Shown: in pieces, positions 42,322 through 52,239 of the stretch
Position numbering within the stretch: the stretch's first letter is position 1
How the letters are laid out: each line of letters opens with the position of its first letter
Assembly: GCA_964477085.1 (NCBI GenBank)
Contig: CAYZDF010000013.1
Span: 1 to 53,815 of the forward strand
Direction: 5' to 3'
DNA from: Dichloromethanomonas sp964477085
GTDB taxonomy: Bacteria; Bacillota; Desulfitobacteriia; Desulfitobacteriales; Syntrophobotulaceae
DNA length: 53,815 nt
Notes under the pieces: generated by a model
What the model saw: the letters and a program-made list of their open reading frames with translations, nothing else
The model's database searches: none
What the model was told of the DNA's origin: nothing
Made by a program: the position numbers and the translations under genes

Positions 42322-43409
42322 TCCCGATAATGAGAACAGATATTGCACACTTAAGGCCTTATGAAGCCCATGTCATCGAAGGCAATATTAAACTTGATGC
42401 TAATGAAAACCCATTTTCCTGGCCGGAGGGTATGAGACATGAATTGTTCTCAGCAAACTTTGACTTTAACCGCTACCCGGACGGTCAAGCCAAAAACCTT
42501 AGACAATCCCTTGCCTCGTACCTTGGGGTAAAGTCTGAGGAAATCCTGGTGGGCAATGGTTCGGATGAGCTTATCCAAATCATTCTTCATACCTTTGGCG
42601 GGTGGGGAAGATCTCTGCTGATCCATCCCCCCACATTCAGTATGTATGCGGCAGCCGCTGCCATTACCAGTACAGCCCTGATAGAGGTCCCTCTACTGGG
42701 AGGCACAAAGCTTGACCTGGATTATATGCTCAAATACTGTGCAGCAGAAAACCACTCGGCACAAGATGAGACTGAAAATAAGGCAGATATCGTTATTATT
42801 TGCAACCCCAATAACCCTACAGGTACATTATTTCCGAGAGAAGAGATTATACAGATCATTAAGACCAATAGGCTGGTGATTGTCGACGAAGCGTATGCTG
42901 AATTTTCAGGTGAGACCATGATTGATCTGATTAACGAATATCCTAATCTTCTGATCATGCGGACTTTCTCCAAAGCTTTCGGGATGGCTGCCCTGCGCCT
43001 CGGTTATGTAATCGGTAATATCGAGTTGATTACCAACTTGAACAAAGTCAGACAACCGTTTAACGTGAATTCTTTTTCCCAACAAGCAGGGATCACAGCT
43101 CTCAAATATGCCTCTGCCTACCAGGAGCAAATTGAAATCATTAAAAAACAGATGCAAATGCTGTATAATGAACTGAATAAGATCAAAGGGCTGAAGGTTT
43201 TATCCACCAGAGCAAATTTCCTGCTTTTCAAGCCTGAAGATCCGGACAGATGGGCAGCAGAACTCTCAGCAAAAGGGTTTACAGTTCGCAATCTTGGTGA
43301 ACTCCCGGGATTAGGAAAGTGCTTACGTATGAGTTCCGGTACTCCTGATGAGAATAGAGCTTTCTTACAAGCGGTGAAAGAAGTGGCCCAAGAAGCAGCC
43401 CAAGAATAA
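42318..43409 (+). CDS. hisC: Histidinol-phosphate aminotransferase
   Basis: PLP aminotransferase of class I, acting on imidazole acetol phosphate. N-terminal LDANENPF, the substrate/PLP loop CNPNNPTGTL, VDEAYAEFSG, and the lysine-bearing SKAFGMAALRLGY are typical. 363 aa. Overlaps hisD by four bases. A 126-base gap without structure separates it from hisB. Confidence 0.95.
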   Translation: MIPIMRTDIAHLRPYEAHVIEGNIKLDANENPFSWPEGMRHELFSANFDFNRYPDGQAKNLRQSLASYLGVKSEEILVGNGSDELIQIILHTFGGWGRSLLIHPPTFSMYAAAAAITSTALIEVPLLGGTKLDLDYMLKYCAAENHSAQDETENKADIVIICNPNNPTGTLFPREEIIQIIKTNRLVIVDEAYAEFSGETMIDLINEYPNLLIMRTFSKAFGMAALRLGYVIGNIELITNLNKVRQPFNVNSFSQQAGITALKYASAYQEQIEIIKKQMQMLYNELNKIKGLKVLSTRANFLLFKPEDPDRWAAELSAKGFTVRNLGELPGLGKCLRMSSGTPDENRAFLQAVKEVAQEAAQE

Positions 43410-43535
43410 ATATTAGTCACCACAAAACAATATAGTCAGGCCGAGCGGTCAAATACTCAAATAAGCCTTTTGCTGTTGTGGGATACATCAGAAGGCAGGC
43501 TAAAGTAGAAATGAGTAACCATAGGGGGTAGTAAG

Positions 43536-44120
43536 ATGAGAAGTTCCTCACTGAACAGAAAGACGCTGGAAACTGATATCCAAGTGACATTAAGTATTGA
43601 TGGTCAGGGTAAAACAACGATCAAAACCGGCATCGGTTTCTTCGATCATATGTTAAATTCCCTTTGTCGGTTTGCTTATTATGATCTGGATTTACAAGCC
43701 ATAGGGGACCTTCAGATTGACCAGCATCATACGATTGAAGACTGTGGTATCGTCATGGGTCAAGCCTTGCGCGAGGCACTTGGAGACAGAACAGGAATCG
43801 AAAGGGTTGGGGATTGTCTGTTTCCGATGGATGAGGCCTTGGTCCAAGTGGCTGTTGATATATCCAATCGTGGTTATTTGGCCTGGAAGGTGGATTGTCC
43901 GGATGGAATGGTGGGTGATTTCCCGGTGGAGATGGCTGAGGAATTCTTTAGAGCTTTTGCTGTTAATGCAGGCTTAACATTACACATCCTCTCGATAAGC
44001 GGGAGTAACAGACATCATATTCTGGAAGCGGTCTTTAAAGCGGTTGGCAGAGCCTTGGGGCAAGCTTCGCAGAAGAACAGTCGTTATACCGGGGTGTTGT
44101 CAACCAAGGGTGAACTTTAG
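43536..44120 (+). CDS. hisB: Imidazoleglycerol-phosphate dehydratase
   Basis: Mn2+ enzyme removing water from IGP. Stand-alone IGPD (194 aa), without the phosphatase domain found in E. coli HisB, so histidinol-phosphatase must be encoded elsewhere; none is in this window. Metal motifs DHHTIEDCG... appear as QHHTIEDCGIVMGQA and RHHILEAVFKAVGRAL. AGGGGGTAG upstream of ATG. Confidence 0.96.
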   Translation: MRSSSLNRKTLETDIQVTLSIDGQGKTTIKTGIGFFDHMLNSLCRFAYYDLDLQAIGDLQIDQHHTIEDCGIVMGQALREALGDRTGIERVGDCLFPMDEALVQVAVDISNRGYLAWKVDCPDGMVGDFPVEMAEEFFRAFAVNAGLTLHILSISGSNRHHILEAVFKAVGRALGQASQKNSRYTGVLSTKGEL

Positions 44121-44133
44121 TTGGGAGGACATC

Positions 44134-44745
44134 ATGATAGGAATAGTGGATTATGGCAGAGGTAACTTAAGAAGTGTGGAAAAAGCCTTAGAAAAACTCG
44201 GTTACGAGGCAATGATCATGACAGAGCCTGAAGAAGTCAGTCGAGTCAAAGGTATCATCCTGCCTGGAGTAGGTGCCTTTGCTGATGCAATGGCTGCTCT
44301 GGAAAAGGGAAATTGGATTAAACCTTTACAGAAATTTGTGAAGGCAGGGAATCCTTTTCTCGGGATCTGCTTGGGTATGCAGTTGTTATTTGAAATCGGA
44401 GAAGAACACGGAGAGCATCAAGGGCTGGGGTTCCTCAAAGGGCGAGTGGTGAAATTCCCGCCCGGTTTAAAAATCCCGCATATGGGGTGGAATACCCTGA
44501 AAATCATCTATCCCAATGTCATTTGTGAAAGAATCCCCGATAATGCCCACTTCTATTTCGTCCATTCTTACTACGCAGCACCTGAAGATTCGTCTTGTAT
44601 CGCAGCAGCCAGTGATTATGGATTGGACTTTCCAGCCATTGTCGGTAAAGATAATGTATGGGGAGCTCAGTTCCATCCGGAAAAATCAAGTCCCTGGGGG
44701 CTTACCATGTTAGATAATTTCGGGAAATGGGTGAACAAACAATGA
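44134..44745 (+). CDS. hisH: Imidazole glycerol phosphate synthase, glutaminase subunit
   Basis: Class I glutamine amidotransferase that supplies ammonia to HisF. Nucleophile Cys in FLGICLGMQLLFE, and the His/Glu of the triad in QFHPEKSSPWG. The N-terminus IGIVDYGRGNL fixes the start at ATG 44134 (203 aa) after GGGAGGAC; the frame open to 44044 overlaps hisB. Its stop overlaps hisA by ATGA. Confidence 0.95.
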   Translation: MIGIVDYGRGNLRSVEKALEKLGYEAMIMTEPEEVSRVKGIILPGVGAFADAMAALEKGNWIKPLQKFVKAGNPFLGICLGMQLLFEIGEEHGEHQGLGFLKGRVVKFPPGLKIPHMGWNTLKIIYPNVICERIPDNAHFYFVHSYYAAPEDSSCIAAASDYGLDFPAIVGKDNVWGAQFHPEKSSPWGLTMLDNFGKWVNKQ

Positions 44746-45470
44746 TAATCTATCCGGCTATTGATCTCAAAGATGGGAAAGTTGTCCGCCTCCTGCAGGG
44801 GCGGATGGAAGATGCGACAGTCTATTCGGATGATCCTGCTGCAATTGCTGCTGAGTTTATGGCTAAGGGCTCTTCTTGCCTTCATGTAGTGGATCTTAAT
44901 GGTGCATTTGCTGGTAAACCGGTTAATGATAAAGCGATCAGACATATTGTGGAGAGTGCCGATCTAAAAATCCAGGTAGGTGGGGGGATCCGTACTCTGG
45001 AAAGAATAAAGGAACTACTGGAACTAGGTGTATCCAGGGTGATACTGGGAACGGTGGCAGTGCGAGACCCCAAACTGGTAGCAGATGCAGTCAAAAGGTT
45101 CGGTGAGCAGATCATCGTGGGAATCGATGCTTCCGCTGGAATGGTCGCTGTCCAGGGTTGGGCAGAAAAAACGGATATTAAGGCTGAGGAACTTGGTAAA
45201 GCCATGAAGGAAGTAGGGGTATCGCGTATCATCTTTACCGATATCGCCCGGGATGGTATGCTCGGAGGACCGAATATTGCAAGTACGGTGAAGATGGCCC
45301 AGGAAACAGGGTTACAGATCATCGCCTCCGGCGGGATATCAGCCTTAGGTGACCTTGTTAATCTTAAAGCCGAAGCAGACCAGGGGATATCGATTGAAGG
45401 AGCCATCATAGGCAAAGCACTTTATTCCGGCGCGTTTACACTGGAAGAAGCCTTACAGATCATCAAATAA
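44742..45470 (+). CDS. hisA: Phosphoribosylformimino-5-aminoimidazole carboxamide ribotide isomerase
   Basis: TIM-barrel isomerase of the ProFAR step. N-terminal IIYPAIDLKDGKVVRLLQG with the catalytic Asp, and the phosphate-binding VGGGIRTLE and ASGGISALGDL. Start at ATG 44742 overlaps the hisH stop (ATGA) and gives 242 aa; a GTG-type extension to 44727 lies inside hisH. Followed by hisF 30 bases later. Confidence 0.95.
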   Translation: MIIYPAIDLKDGKVVRLLQGRMEDATVYSDDPAAIAAEFMAKGSSCLHVVDLNGAFAGKPVNDKAIRHIVESADLKIQVGGGIRTLERIKELLELGVSRVILGTVAVRDPKLVADAVKRFGEQIIVGIDASAGMVAVQGWAEKTDIKAEELGKAMKEVGVSRIIFTDIARDGMLGGPNIASTVKMAQETGLQIIASGGISALGDLVNLKAEADQGISIEGAIIGKALYSGAFTLEEALQIIK

Positions 45471-45500
45471 CAGACCTGTCCCCAAAGGAGGAGTACTTTA

Positions 45501-46259
45501 ATGCTGGCTAAAAGAATTATTCCCTGCCTAGATGTGCATGAGGGGCGGGTTGTGAAAGGAACAAACTTTGTTCAGCTCAGAGATGCTGGTGACCCGGTGG
45601 AATTAGCGGCTGCTTATGATCAGGAAGGGGCAGACGAGCTCGTTTTCCTGGATATCTCTGCTTCGTCCGAAGGCAGAGAGACCATGGTTGAAGTGGTCAG
45701 GCGTACAGCTGAAGAAGTTTTTATTCCCTTTACCATCGGCGGGGGACTCAGGACAATTGAGGATATCCGCAAGATGCTCCGGGCAGGTGCGGATAAAGTA
45801 TCGCTTAATACGGCTGCTGTGCAGAACCCCAATCTTATTCAGGAGGGAGCCTTCGCTTTTGGCAGTCAATGTATCGTTGTTGCTATTGACGCTCGCCAGG
45901 TGGGAGAAGGTCGTTGGGAAGTATACATCCACGGAGGACGAACCCCGACAGGGATTGATGTCTTGGAATGGGCCCAAAGAGTCCAGGAGTTAGGAGCTGG
46001 TGAGATCCTCCTGACATCAATGGATCGTGACGGAACTAAAGAAGGCTATGACAATGAATTGAACCGAACAGTCAGCAGGGCAGTATCCATTCCTTTGATC
46101 GCCAGTGGTGGGGTCGGTAATCTGGAGCATATGGCGGAGGGCCTTATCCAAGGGGAAGCAGATGCCGTTCTGGCCGCTTCGATTTTCCATTACCGTGAGT
46201 ACACGATCAGAGAAGCTAAAGACTATCTCAGACTCTGGGGGATACCGGTAAGGAAATAG
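45501..46259 (+). CDS. hisF: Imidazole glycerol phosphate synthase, cyclase subunit
   Basis: TIM-barrel cyclase that uses ammonia from HisH to form IGP and AICAR. N-terminus AKRIIPCLDVHEGRVVKG with the catalytic Asp11, phosphate loops GGGLRTIED and ASGGVGNLEHM, and the second catalytic Asp in TSMDRDGTKEGYD. 252 aa, normal. AAAGGAGGAG precedes ATG. Confidence 0.96.
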   Translation: MLAKRIIPCLDVHEGRVVKGTNFVQLRDAGDPVELAAAYDQEGADELVFLDISASSEGRETMVEVVRRTAEEVFIPFTIGGGLRTIEDIRKMLRAGADKVSLNTAAVQNPNLIQEGAFAFGSQCIVVAIDARQVGEGRWEVYIHGGRTPTGIDVLEWAQRVQELGAGEILLTSMDRDGTKEGYDNELNRTVSRAVSIPLIASGGVGNLEHMAEGLIQGEADAVLAASIFHYREYTIREAKDYLRLWGIPVRK

Positions 46260-46349
46260 ACCAGTTCAATTAATAGCTATTGCATTAAAAATACCGCAGT
46301 GATAATGACAAAATAATTACTGCATGATATGAAACGATGGAGAGTAATG

Positions 46350-47078
46350 ATGATTAACAATAATGATAAGGGGAACTTCGATTTTGCAAACCTCGTCAAA
46401 GAGATCAAGTGGAATAATGATGGACTTATTCCGGCGGTTGTCCAGGATATAGAGAGTGGGGAAGTCCTTATGCTGGCCTATATGAACGAAGAGGCCTTGC
46501 AAAAAACCATGATGGAAAAAAAGGCTTGTTACTTTAGCCGTTCACGTAATGAACTGTGGCTAAAAGGAGAAACGTCAGGTCACTTTCAGCAAGTGGTGGA
46601 TATCCGTTTTGACTGTGATAAGGATACTGTCTTATTAAAAGTTAAGCAGGCAGGGATGGCCTGCCATGAAAATTATTTCTCCTGTTTCCATTATGAAGTC
46701 AATACCGCCGAAAACGCAGATTCCGTGCGTGATGAAGCAGGATACAATCCGCTTTGGCTTAAAACAGGCCAACCGGAGGTCAAACCCGCGCTATCAATTG
46801 GCAGGACTTTGGAATTACTTGCAGAAATAATAAAAAAGAGAAATGCGGAAAGGCCGGAAGGGTCTTATACCACGTATCTCTTCACCAAAGGTGTTGACAA
46901 GATCCTTAAGAAAGTCGGAGAAGAGTGTGCGGAAGTAATCATCGCCGCTAAAAATGATTCTCCGAGTGAGCTGCGCTATGAATCAGCAGATTTGTTATAT
47001 CACCTTCTGGTTCTGCTCGAAGATCGTAAGGTAGACTTGAAGGAAATTGCGGAAGAACTGGACTCCAGACGGAAGTAA
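46350..47078 (+). CDS. hisIE: Bifunctional phosphoribosyl-AMP cyclohydrolase / phosphoribosyl-ATP diphosphatase
   Basis: Second and third steps of histidine synthesis in one protein. HisI half (about 15-120): LMLAYMNEEAL, SRSRNELWLKGETSGH, the metal site FDCDKDT and the Cys pair in ACHENYFSC. HisE half (about 145-240): MazG-like helix KKVGEECAEVIIAAK. 242 aa from ATG 46350, seven bases after GGAG; earlier ATG 46347 or 46329 are possible. Last gene of the his operon; a hairpin region follows. Confidence 0.93.
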   Translation: MINNNDKGNFDFANLVKEIKWNNDGLIPAVVQDIESGEVLMLAYMNEEALQKTMMEKKACYFSRSRNELWLKGETSGHFQQVVDIRFDCDKDTVLLKVKQAGMACHENYFSCFHYEVNTAENADSVRDEAGYNPLWLKTGQPEVKPALSIGRTLELLAEIIKKRNAERPEGSYTTYLFTKGVDKILKKVGEECAEVIIAAKNDSPSELRYESADLLYHLLVLLEDRKVDLKEIAEELDSRRK

Positions 47079-47098
47079 AAGCCTACCTTGGACCCATG

Positions 47099-47127
47099 TT
47101 ATTATCGAAGCCGATAAGCGATAATAA
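47099..47127 (+). other. Hairpin downstream of hisIE
   Basis: TTATTATCG (47099-47107) pairs perfectly with CGATAATAA (47119-47127) around an 11-base loop. No T-run follows. It may stabilise the his mRNA 3' end. Confidence 0.35.
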
Positions 47128-47172
47128 AATGAAGGACAATGCAGGCATGGTAATGAAAAGAATAGATTGTCA

Positions 47173-47210
47173 CCCCAGACGTCTTTCAGGAACGATCTGG
47201 GGCTTTGGAA
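47173..47210 (+). terminator. Probable his operon terminator
   Basis: CCCCAGA (47173-47179) pairs with TCTGGGG (47196-47202), with an inner CGT/ACG pairing past a bulge, followed by CTTTGG. Weak T-tail. The 259-base gap after hisIE otherwise shows no gene. Confidence 0.5.
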
Positions 47211-47337
47211 TGTCTGCTTGATTACAAATAAAAAGATCAATAAAACCGGCTTAGGTATCGTCGGCGGATCGGTTGAGAATATGATTGCTCCATGGACTGT
47301 CTGACTTTGTTAAAATAAGATAAAAGAGGATATAAGG

Positions 47338-47655
47338 ATGAGTGAAAAGATCAGTAAGACGTTAACCTTGCCGCGCTTGAACAGACTTAACCCTTCTTTG
47401 GAAAGTACAGCCTTAAAGATCATGGAGGAATCAGGAGAACTGGCACAAGCTATCGGTAAATTCCGTGGACTCAATGGGGAGGCCAGTCGGGTAGAGGACG
47501 CTGAAGTCATGCAGATGGTCGCTCAGGAACTGATGGATGTTGCCCAGACTGCGGTAACCATGATGTTTGTCCTGGAAGAGCAATACGGTATCGATCTTGA
47601 TAAAATCTTCTGTGACCATATTACGAAGCTCAGGAATAAAGGTTATTGTGATTGA
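47338..47655 (+). CDS. MazG-like nucleotide pyrophosphohydrolase
   Basis: All-alpha NTP pyrophosphatase, 105 aa, that would hydrolyse a nucleoside triphosphate to the monophosphate and PPi. Magnesium-ligand pattern: Glu30, Glu31, Glu34 in MEESGELAQAI and Glu64/Asp67 in QELMDVAQT. Minimal one-domain form. GAGGATATAAGG precedes ATG. It follows the his operon and precedes pcrA; a housekeeping role in nucleotide-pool cleaning is inferred, substrate unknown. Confidence 0.82.
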   Translation: MSEKISKTLTLPRLNRLNPSLESTALKIMEESGELAQAIGKFRGLNGEASRVEDAEVMQMVAQELMDVAQTAVTMMFVLEEQYGIDLDKIFCDHITKLRNKGYCD

Positions 47656-47690
47656 CTGTATTTCAACCTAAAAGAAAGGGGATTCCAATA

Positions 47691-49976
47691 ATGTATTATC
47701 TTCAGGACCTGAACCCCGTGCAACGGGAAGCAGTTGAAAGCGGAGAAGGTCCTCTTCTTATTTTGGCAGGAGCGGGTTCTGGCAAGACCAGAGTGCTCAC
47801 CTATCGGATTGCTCACCTCGTAGCCAAAGGGGTAGAGCCTTGGAACATCTTAGCCATCACCTTTACCAACAAGGCTGCCAAAGAGATGAGAGACCGTGTA
47901 TTATCCCTAGTGGGCAGCGAAGGAGAAGGACTTTGGGTCGCCACCTTCCACTCGACCTGTGTCCGTATTTTAAGACGTGAGATCAGTAAGCTTCCGGGTT
48001 ATTCCAGAAGTTTTGTTATATATGACTCTTCGGATCAACTGACGGTGATGAAAGAATGCCTGAAAGAACTTGATCTGGATGAGAAAAAATTTGCACCCAG
48101 AGCAATTCTGGGCGTGGTCAGTGATGCCAAAAACAAACTAATGGATGTCACTACTTTTGAAGCCAATGCCAGTGATTTTTTTATGGAGAAGGCTGCCAAG
48201 GCCTATCGCCTTTATCAGAGAAAACTATCGGCAAATAATGCATTGGATTTTGATGACCTGATCATGCTTACCGTAAAACTATTGCGGGAGTGTCCTGATG
48301 TCTTAAGAAATTATCAGGAAAAATTCCGTTATATTTTGGTCGATGAGTATCAGGATACCAACCATGCTCAATATGTCTTTATTAACCTTTTAGCTCAGCG
48401 CTACCGTAATCTTTGTGTGGTAGGAGATGACGACCAATCCGTCTATGGCTGGAGAGGAGCTGACGTTCAAAATATCCTGGATTTTGAACGGGATTATCCT
48501 GAGGCAAAAGTACTTAAGCTGGAACAAAACTATCGTTCAACCCAAAAGATTCTCAAAGCAGCCAATGAAGTTGTCAGTCATAACTTTAACCGCAAAGGAA
48601 AATCATTATGGACTGATAATAATGAAGGGGATGAGATCGTCCTCTATCGGGCAGCCAATGAACACGATGAGGCTCGCTACATTACCGGAAAGATCAGGTC
48701 GCTTTGCGATACAGAAGGCAGACCCTATAGTGATTTTGCGGTGCTCTACCGTACTAATGCCCAATCAAGGGTACTGGAAGAGCATTTTATGAAAGAGTCA
48801 ATCCCTTATAAGATCTTTTCCGGTACTAAATTCTACGAACGGATGGAGATTAAAAATATCCTGTCTTACCTGCGCCTGGTTCACAATCCGGCGGATCGGG
48901 TAAGCTTTTCCAGGGTGGTCAATGTGCCCAAAAGGGGTATAGGTAAAGGATCTCTGGACAAGGTTCTGGAATATGCGGAAGAACAAGGCATGCCGATCCT
49001 TGAGTCGCTGACGGAAGTGGCCTACATACCCGGCCTTGGAGCTAAAGGGGTAAGTTCTCTGACTCATTTCTATGAACTCATCATGAGTTTCAGGGCTGAA
49101 GCCCAAAAGGGTGTCCCAGTCACCCAACTGACAGAACAGATCTTAAAAGATACCGGATATATGGCTGCTTTAAGAATGGAAAACACCGTAGAAGCAGAAG
49201 CCAGGATCGAAAACCTCAATGAATTCTTATCAGTAACAGCCGAGTTTGACCAGAATATGCATGAGTACCTTGAGGATGCTGACCTGGAAGACGAACAGAA
49301 TATGCTGATCCTGGGCGGATTTCTGGAGCAGGTGTCCCTGGTAGCCGATATTGACAATTATGATCAGACTGAAGATGCGGTCAAACTTATGACGATGCAT
49401 AGTGCCAAAGGACTGGAGTTTCCGGTAGTTTTCGGGGTAGGATTTGAAGATGGCATATTTCCCAGCAGCAGAAGCATACTGGAATCCCATCTCTTGGAAG
49501 AAGAACGCAGACTTTGTTATGTCACCATCACCAGGGCCGAAGAAAAGCTTTTTCTTAGTCATGCTGAACAGCGGATGCTCTATGGGCAGATCCAGGAAAG
49601 TCTCCCTTCCCGTTTCCTCAAAGAGATACCGGAGGAACTATTGGCAGAAGAGCAGACTCGCAGAGAGATTCTGGGCAGAGGATTTGGAACATCTCAGACC
49701 AGAGGCGGTTTTTCCGGCAATGGCAGGACATCCGGTTCAGGTTTTGGCACAACATCTGCTTCCGGCATGATCGGCAGTTGGCGGGATAAGGGAGCGCCGG
49801 TTGTAAGTGGAGATTCGGCAAATTACCATGTCGGAGATAAGGTTTACCATACAAAATTTGGTAATGGCATCGTCATGTCCGTTAAAGGGGAAGGAAGTAA
49901 GGCTGAAATTACCGTTGTATTCCATGGAGAAGTAAAAAAATTGATTGCCGAGTATGCCAAACTGGAAAAAATATAA
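47691..49976 (+). CDS. pcrA: ATP-dependent DNA helicase PcrA/UvrD
   Basis: 3'-5' SF1A helicase for repair and replication-fork maintenance. Motifs: Walker A GAGSGKTR, DEYQDTNHAQY (II), GDDDQSVYGWRGA (III), EQNYRST (IV), MTMHSAKGLEFPVVF (V) and VTITRAEEKLFLSHA (VI). A Gly/Ser/Thr-rich linker (~660-700) leads to a C-terminal Tudor-like domain, VGDKVYHTKFGNGIVMSV, which binds RNA polymerase in PcrA proteins. ATG 47691 after GAAAGGGG (47676-47683) gives 761 aa; the frame running to 47652 overlaps the MazG-like gene. Confidence 0.95.
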   Translation: MYYLQDLNPVQREAVESGEGPLLILAGAGSGKTRVLTYRIAHLVAKGVEPWNILAITFTNKAAKEMRDRVLSLVGSEGEGLWVATFHSTCVRILRREISKLPGYSRSFVIYDSSDQLTVMKECLKELDLDEKKFAPRAILGVVSDAKNKLMDVTTFEANASDFFMEKAAKAYRLYQRKLSANNALDFDDLIMLTVKLLRECPDVLRNYQEKFRYILVDEYQDTNHAQYVFINLLAQRYRNLCVVGDDDQSVYGWRGADVQNILDFERDYPEAKVLKLEQNYRSTQKILKAANEVVSHNFNRKGKSLWTDNNEGDEIVLYRAANEHDEARYITGKIRSLCDTEGRPYSDFAVLYRTNAQSRVLEEHFMKESIPYKIFSGTKFYERMEIKNILSYLRLVHNPADRVSFSRVVNVPKRGIGKGSLDKVLEYAEEQGMPILESLTEVAYIPGLGAKGVSSLTHFYELIMSFRAEAQKGVPVTQLTEQILKDTGYMAALRMENTVEAEARIENLNEFLSVTAEFDQNMHEYLEDADLEDEQNMLILGGFLEQVSLVADIDNYDQTEDAVKLMTMHSAKGLEFPVVFGVGFEDGIFPSSRSILESHLLEEERRLCYVTITRAEEKLFLSHAEQRMLYGQIQESLPSRFLKEIPEELLAEEQTRREILGRGFGTSQTRGGFSGNGRTSGSGFGTTSASGMIGSWRDKGAPVVSGDSANYHVGDKVYHTKFGNGIVMSVKGEGSKAEITVVFHGEVKKLIAEYAKLEKI

Positions 49977-50046
49977 TAATATTAGAAATAAAACATATCT
50001 CATCCTTATCTTTAGTGGTTAAGATAACCATGTGAGGGGTATAGCC

Positions 50047-52038
50047 ATGAGTGAACAACGCTTAAATGAACTGAAAAAGATCATCGAAAAAGCGAATTAT
50101 CATTATTATGGTTTAGATGATCCGATCATCACCGATGTAGAGTATGATACCTTGATGAAGGAACTACTGGAGATTGAAAGAAAACACCCTGAGCTGGTGA
50201 CGAGTGATTCGCCTTCCCAAAGGGTGGGCGGATATATAGCTTCGCAGTTTCCTAAGGTTCGTCATCGAGAACCACTGTTAAGCTTGGATAACGCTTTTGA
50301 TGCAGCAGATCTTAAAGAATTTGACCGTAGAGTGCGCAGTGTAGTACCGGATGCTGAATATGTCGTGGAATTAAAAATCGATGGCCTTACGGTAGCGCTG
50401 ACCTATGAAGATGGAGTCCTGGTACGGGGAGCCACCCGAGGTGATGGTGAAGTGGGCGAGGAAATTACCGCTAATGTTAAAACCATCAGAGCAGTACCCC
50501 TTCGTTTTCAAGAAAATACTTCCTATGCTCCTGTCCTGGATGTACGCGGAGAAGGGTATATGCCCAAAGAATCCTTCCTGCAACTCAATACGGAAAGAGA
50601 AGAAGAAGGGTTATCTCTGTTTGCCAATCCTCGTAATGCTGCTGCGGGATCTCTCAGACAACAGGATTCAAGAGTAACCGCTCAACGGAAACTTGGATAT
50701 TTTTCCTATCAGCTGCTGCAGGCTGACCAGTTAGGGATCAAAACACAAGCGGGCGTGCTTAAGGCTTTAAAGCAGTTAGGCTTTCATGTCAACCCCAATT
50801 ATAAGGTGTTCAAGACCATTGACGAAGTGATTCATTATTGCAGTGAAATGGCAGATAGGCGGCATGGCTTTCCTTATGAGATTGACGGTTTGGTGATCAA
50901 GGTCAATCAATTCGCACATCAAAGGGAATTAGGGTTTACAGCCAAAAGCCCCCGTTGGGCTATAGCTTATAAATTCCCTGCTGAGCAGGTGGAAACGGTA
51001 GTTAAAGATATCGAGATCAATGTTGGCCGCACAGGCGTGCTGACTCCTACGGCCATCTTAAAAGATGTATTCGTGGCGGGTTCCACGGTCTCACGGGCCA
51101 CCTTGCATAACCAGGATAATATTCGGGATAAAGATATTCGTATCGGTGATCATGTGTTGATCCATAAAGCGGGTGATGTCATCCCGGAGATCATTCGATC
51201 TCTGCCGGAGAAACGAACGGGACAAGAGAAAATCTTCCATATGCCAGAGGGATGTCCTTCCTGTGGCAGTCCTGTCTATAGGCTGGAGGGAGAAGCGGCT
51301 CACCGCTGTCAGAATATCTCCTGTCCATCCAGACAGAGAGAGGCTATTATCCATTATGTATCGCGAGATGCCATGAACATAGAAGGGTTGGGACCCGCTG
51401 TCATCAGTCAGCTCTTGGATAACCAATTGATAGACGATGCCGCAGATTTGTATTTTTTAGAGTATGAAAAGCTCATCGGATTAGAACGAATGGGGGATAA
51501 ATCCGCCCACAATCTCCTTGAAGCCATCGAGGCAAGTAAACAAAGGGGATTAGCACCTCTGATCTTTGCGTTAGGGATCAGACATGTCGGAGTCAAAGTC
51601 GGAAAAGTTCTGGCCAATCGCTATGGCAGTATGGATGCTCTGATTAACGCTTCCCAAGAAGAACTGCAAGAGATTGGTGATATCGGAGGGGTTATGGCCA
51701 AAAGTATTGTAGGCTTCTTCCGTGACAAGGCTAACCTGGAATTCCTTGAGAAGCTCCGGAAAGCCGGAGTTAAGATGACGGCCGACAGAACAGTCACCTC
51801 TCAAGCCTTGGCCGGTAAGAGTGTTGTTGTCACAGGGACGCTGCAAGCATGGGACAGACGGGAAATTGAGCAGTTTATCGAACAATTAGGAGGAAAATCA
51901 TCTTCCAGTGTCAGTAAAAAAACATCTTTCGTGGTGTATGGAGAAAGTGCCGGTTCCAAATTAGCCAAAGCAAGAGAATTAGGGATCCCTGTCTATAACG
52001 AAGAGGAATTTAAGCTTTATCTAGAGACGCTGGGTTGA
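50047..52038 (+). CDS. ligA: NAD-dependent DNA ligase
   Basis: Seals nicks using NAD+. Adenylation lysine Lys110 in ELKIDGLTVAL; the Ia domain at 1-60 (YHYYGLDDPIITDVEYD); OB fold; zinc finger CPSC...HRCQNISC; HhH repeats (~430-570) and a C-terminal BRCT domain (GKSVVVTGTLQAW). From ATG 50047 (site GAGGGGT) it is 663 aa, the family norm; a GTG at 50032 is on the ribosome site. Likely co-transcribed with pcrA, 70 bases upstream, as in many Firmicutes. Confidence 0.96.
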   Translation: MSEQRLNELKKIIEKANYHYYGLDDPIITDVEYDTLMKELLEIERKHPELVTSDSPSQRVGGYIASQFPKVRHREPLLSLDNAFDAADLKEFDRRVRSVVPDAEYVVELKIDGLTVALTYEDGVLVRGATRGDGEVGEEITANVKTIRAVPLRFQENTSYAPVLDVRGEGYMPKESFLQLNTEREEEGLSLFANPRNAAAGSLRQQDSRVTAQRKLGYFSYQLLQADQLGIKTQAGVLKALKQLGFHVNPNYKVFKTIDEVIHYCSEMADRRHGFPYEIDGLVIKVNQFAHQRELGFTAKSPRWAIAYKFPAEQVETVVKDIEINVGRTGVLTPTAILKDVFVAGSTVSRATLHNQDNIRDKDIRIGDHVLIHKAGDVIPEIIRSLPEKRTGQEKIFHMPEGCPSCGSPVYRLEGEAAHRCQNISCPSRQREAIIHYVSRDAMNIEGLGPAVISQLLDNQLIDDAADLYFLEYEKLIGLERMGDKSAHNLLEAIEASKQRGLAPLIFALGIRHVGVKVGKVLANRYGSMDALINASQEELQEIGDIGGVMAKSIVGFFRDKANLEFLEKLRKAGVKMTADRTVTSQALAGKSVVVTGTLQAWDRREIEQFIEQLGGKSSSSVSKKTSFVVYGESAGSKLAKARELGIPVYNEEEFKLYLETLG

Positions 52039-52107
52039 GCAATTGTGGAAATAACACAATTCGAGAACACTAAGGTTTAATACCAACGTGATTAAAAAAG
52101 CCCATTA

Positions 52108-52137
52108 AAAACAACCGCTTCTATCTGTGGTTGTTTT
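52108..52137 (+). terminator. Hairpin after ligA, first of two
   Basis: AAAACAACC (52108-52116) and GGTTGTTTT (52129-52137) pair perfectly around a 12-base loop. The T-run is within the stem. Confidence 0.6.
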
Positions 52138-52148
52138 CCGGAAGTCAG

Positions 52149-52186
52149 GAGCAGGATGGCTGTTAGCCGTCCGCTCTTTTTTAATT
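52149..52186 (+). terminator. Rho-independent terminator after ligA, second
   Basis: GAGC-A-GGATGGCT pairs with AGCCGTCCGCTC (one G-T pair, bulged A), loop GTT, followed by six T and AATTTT. Confidence 0.85.
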
Positions 52187-52239
52187 TTGTCGATAAATTG
52201 TTTAATGGTATTTTTTATTAAATAGGATAAACAGTAAGA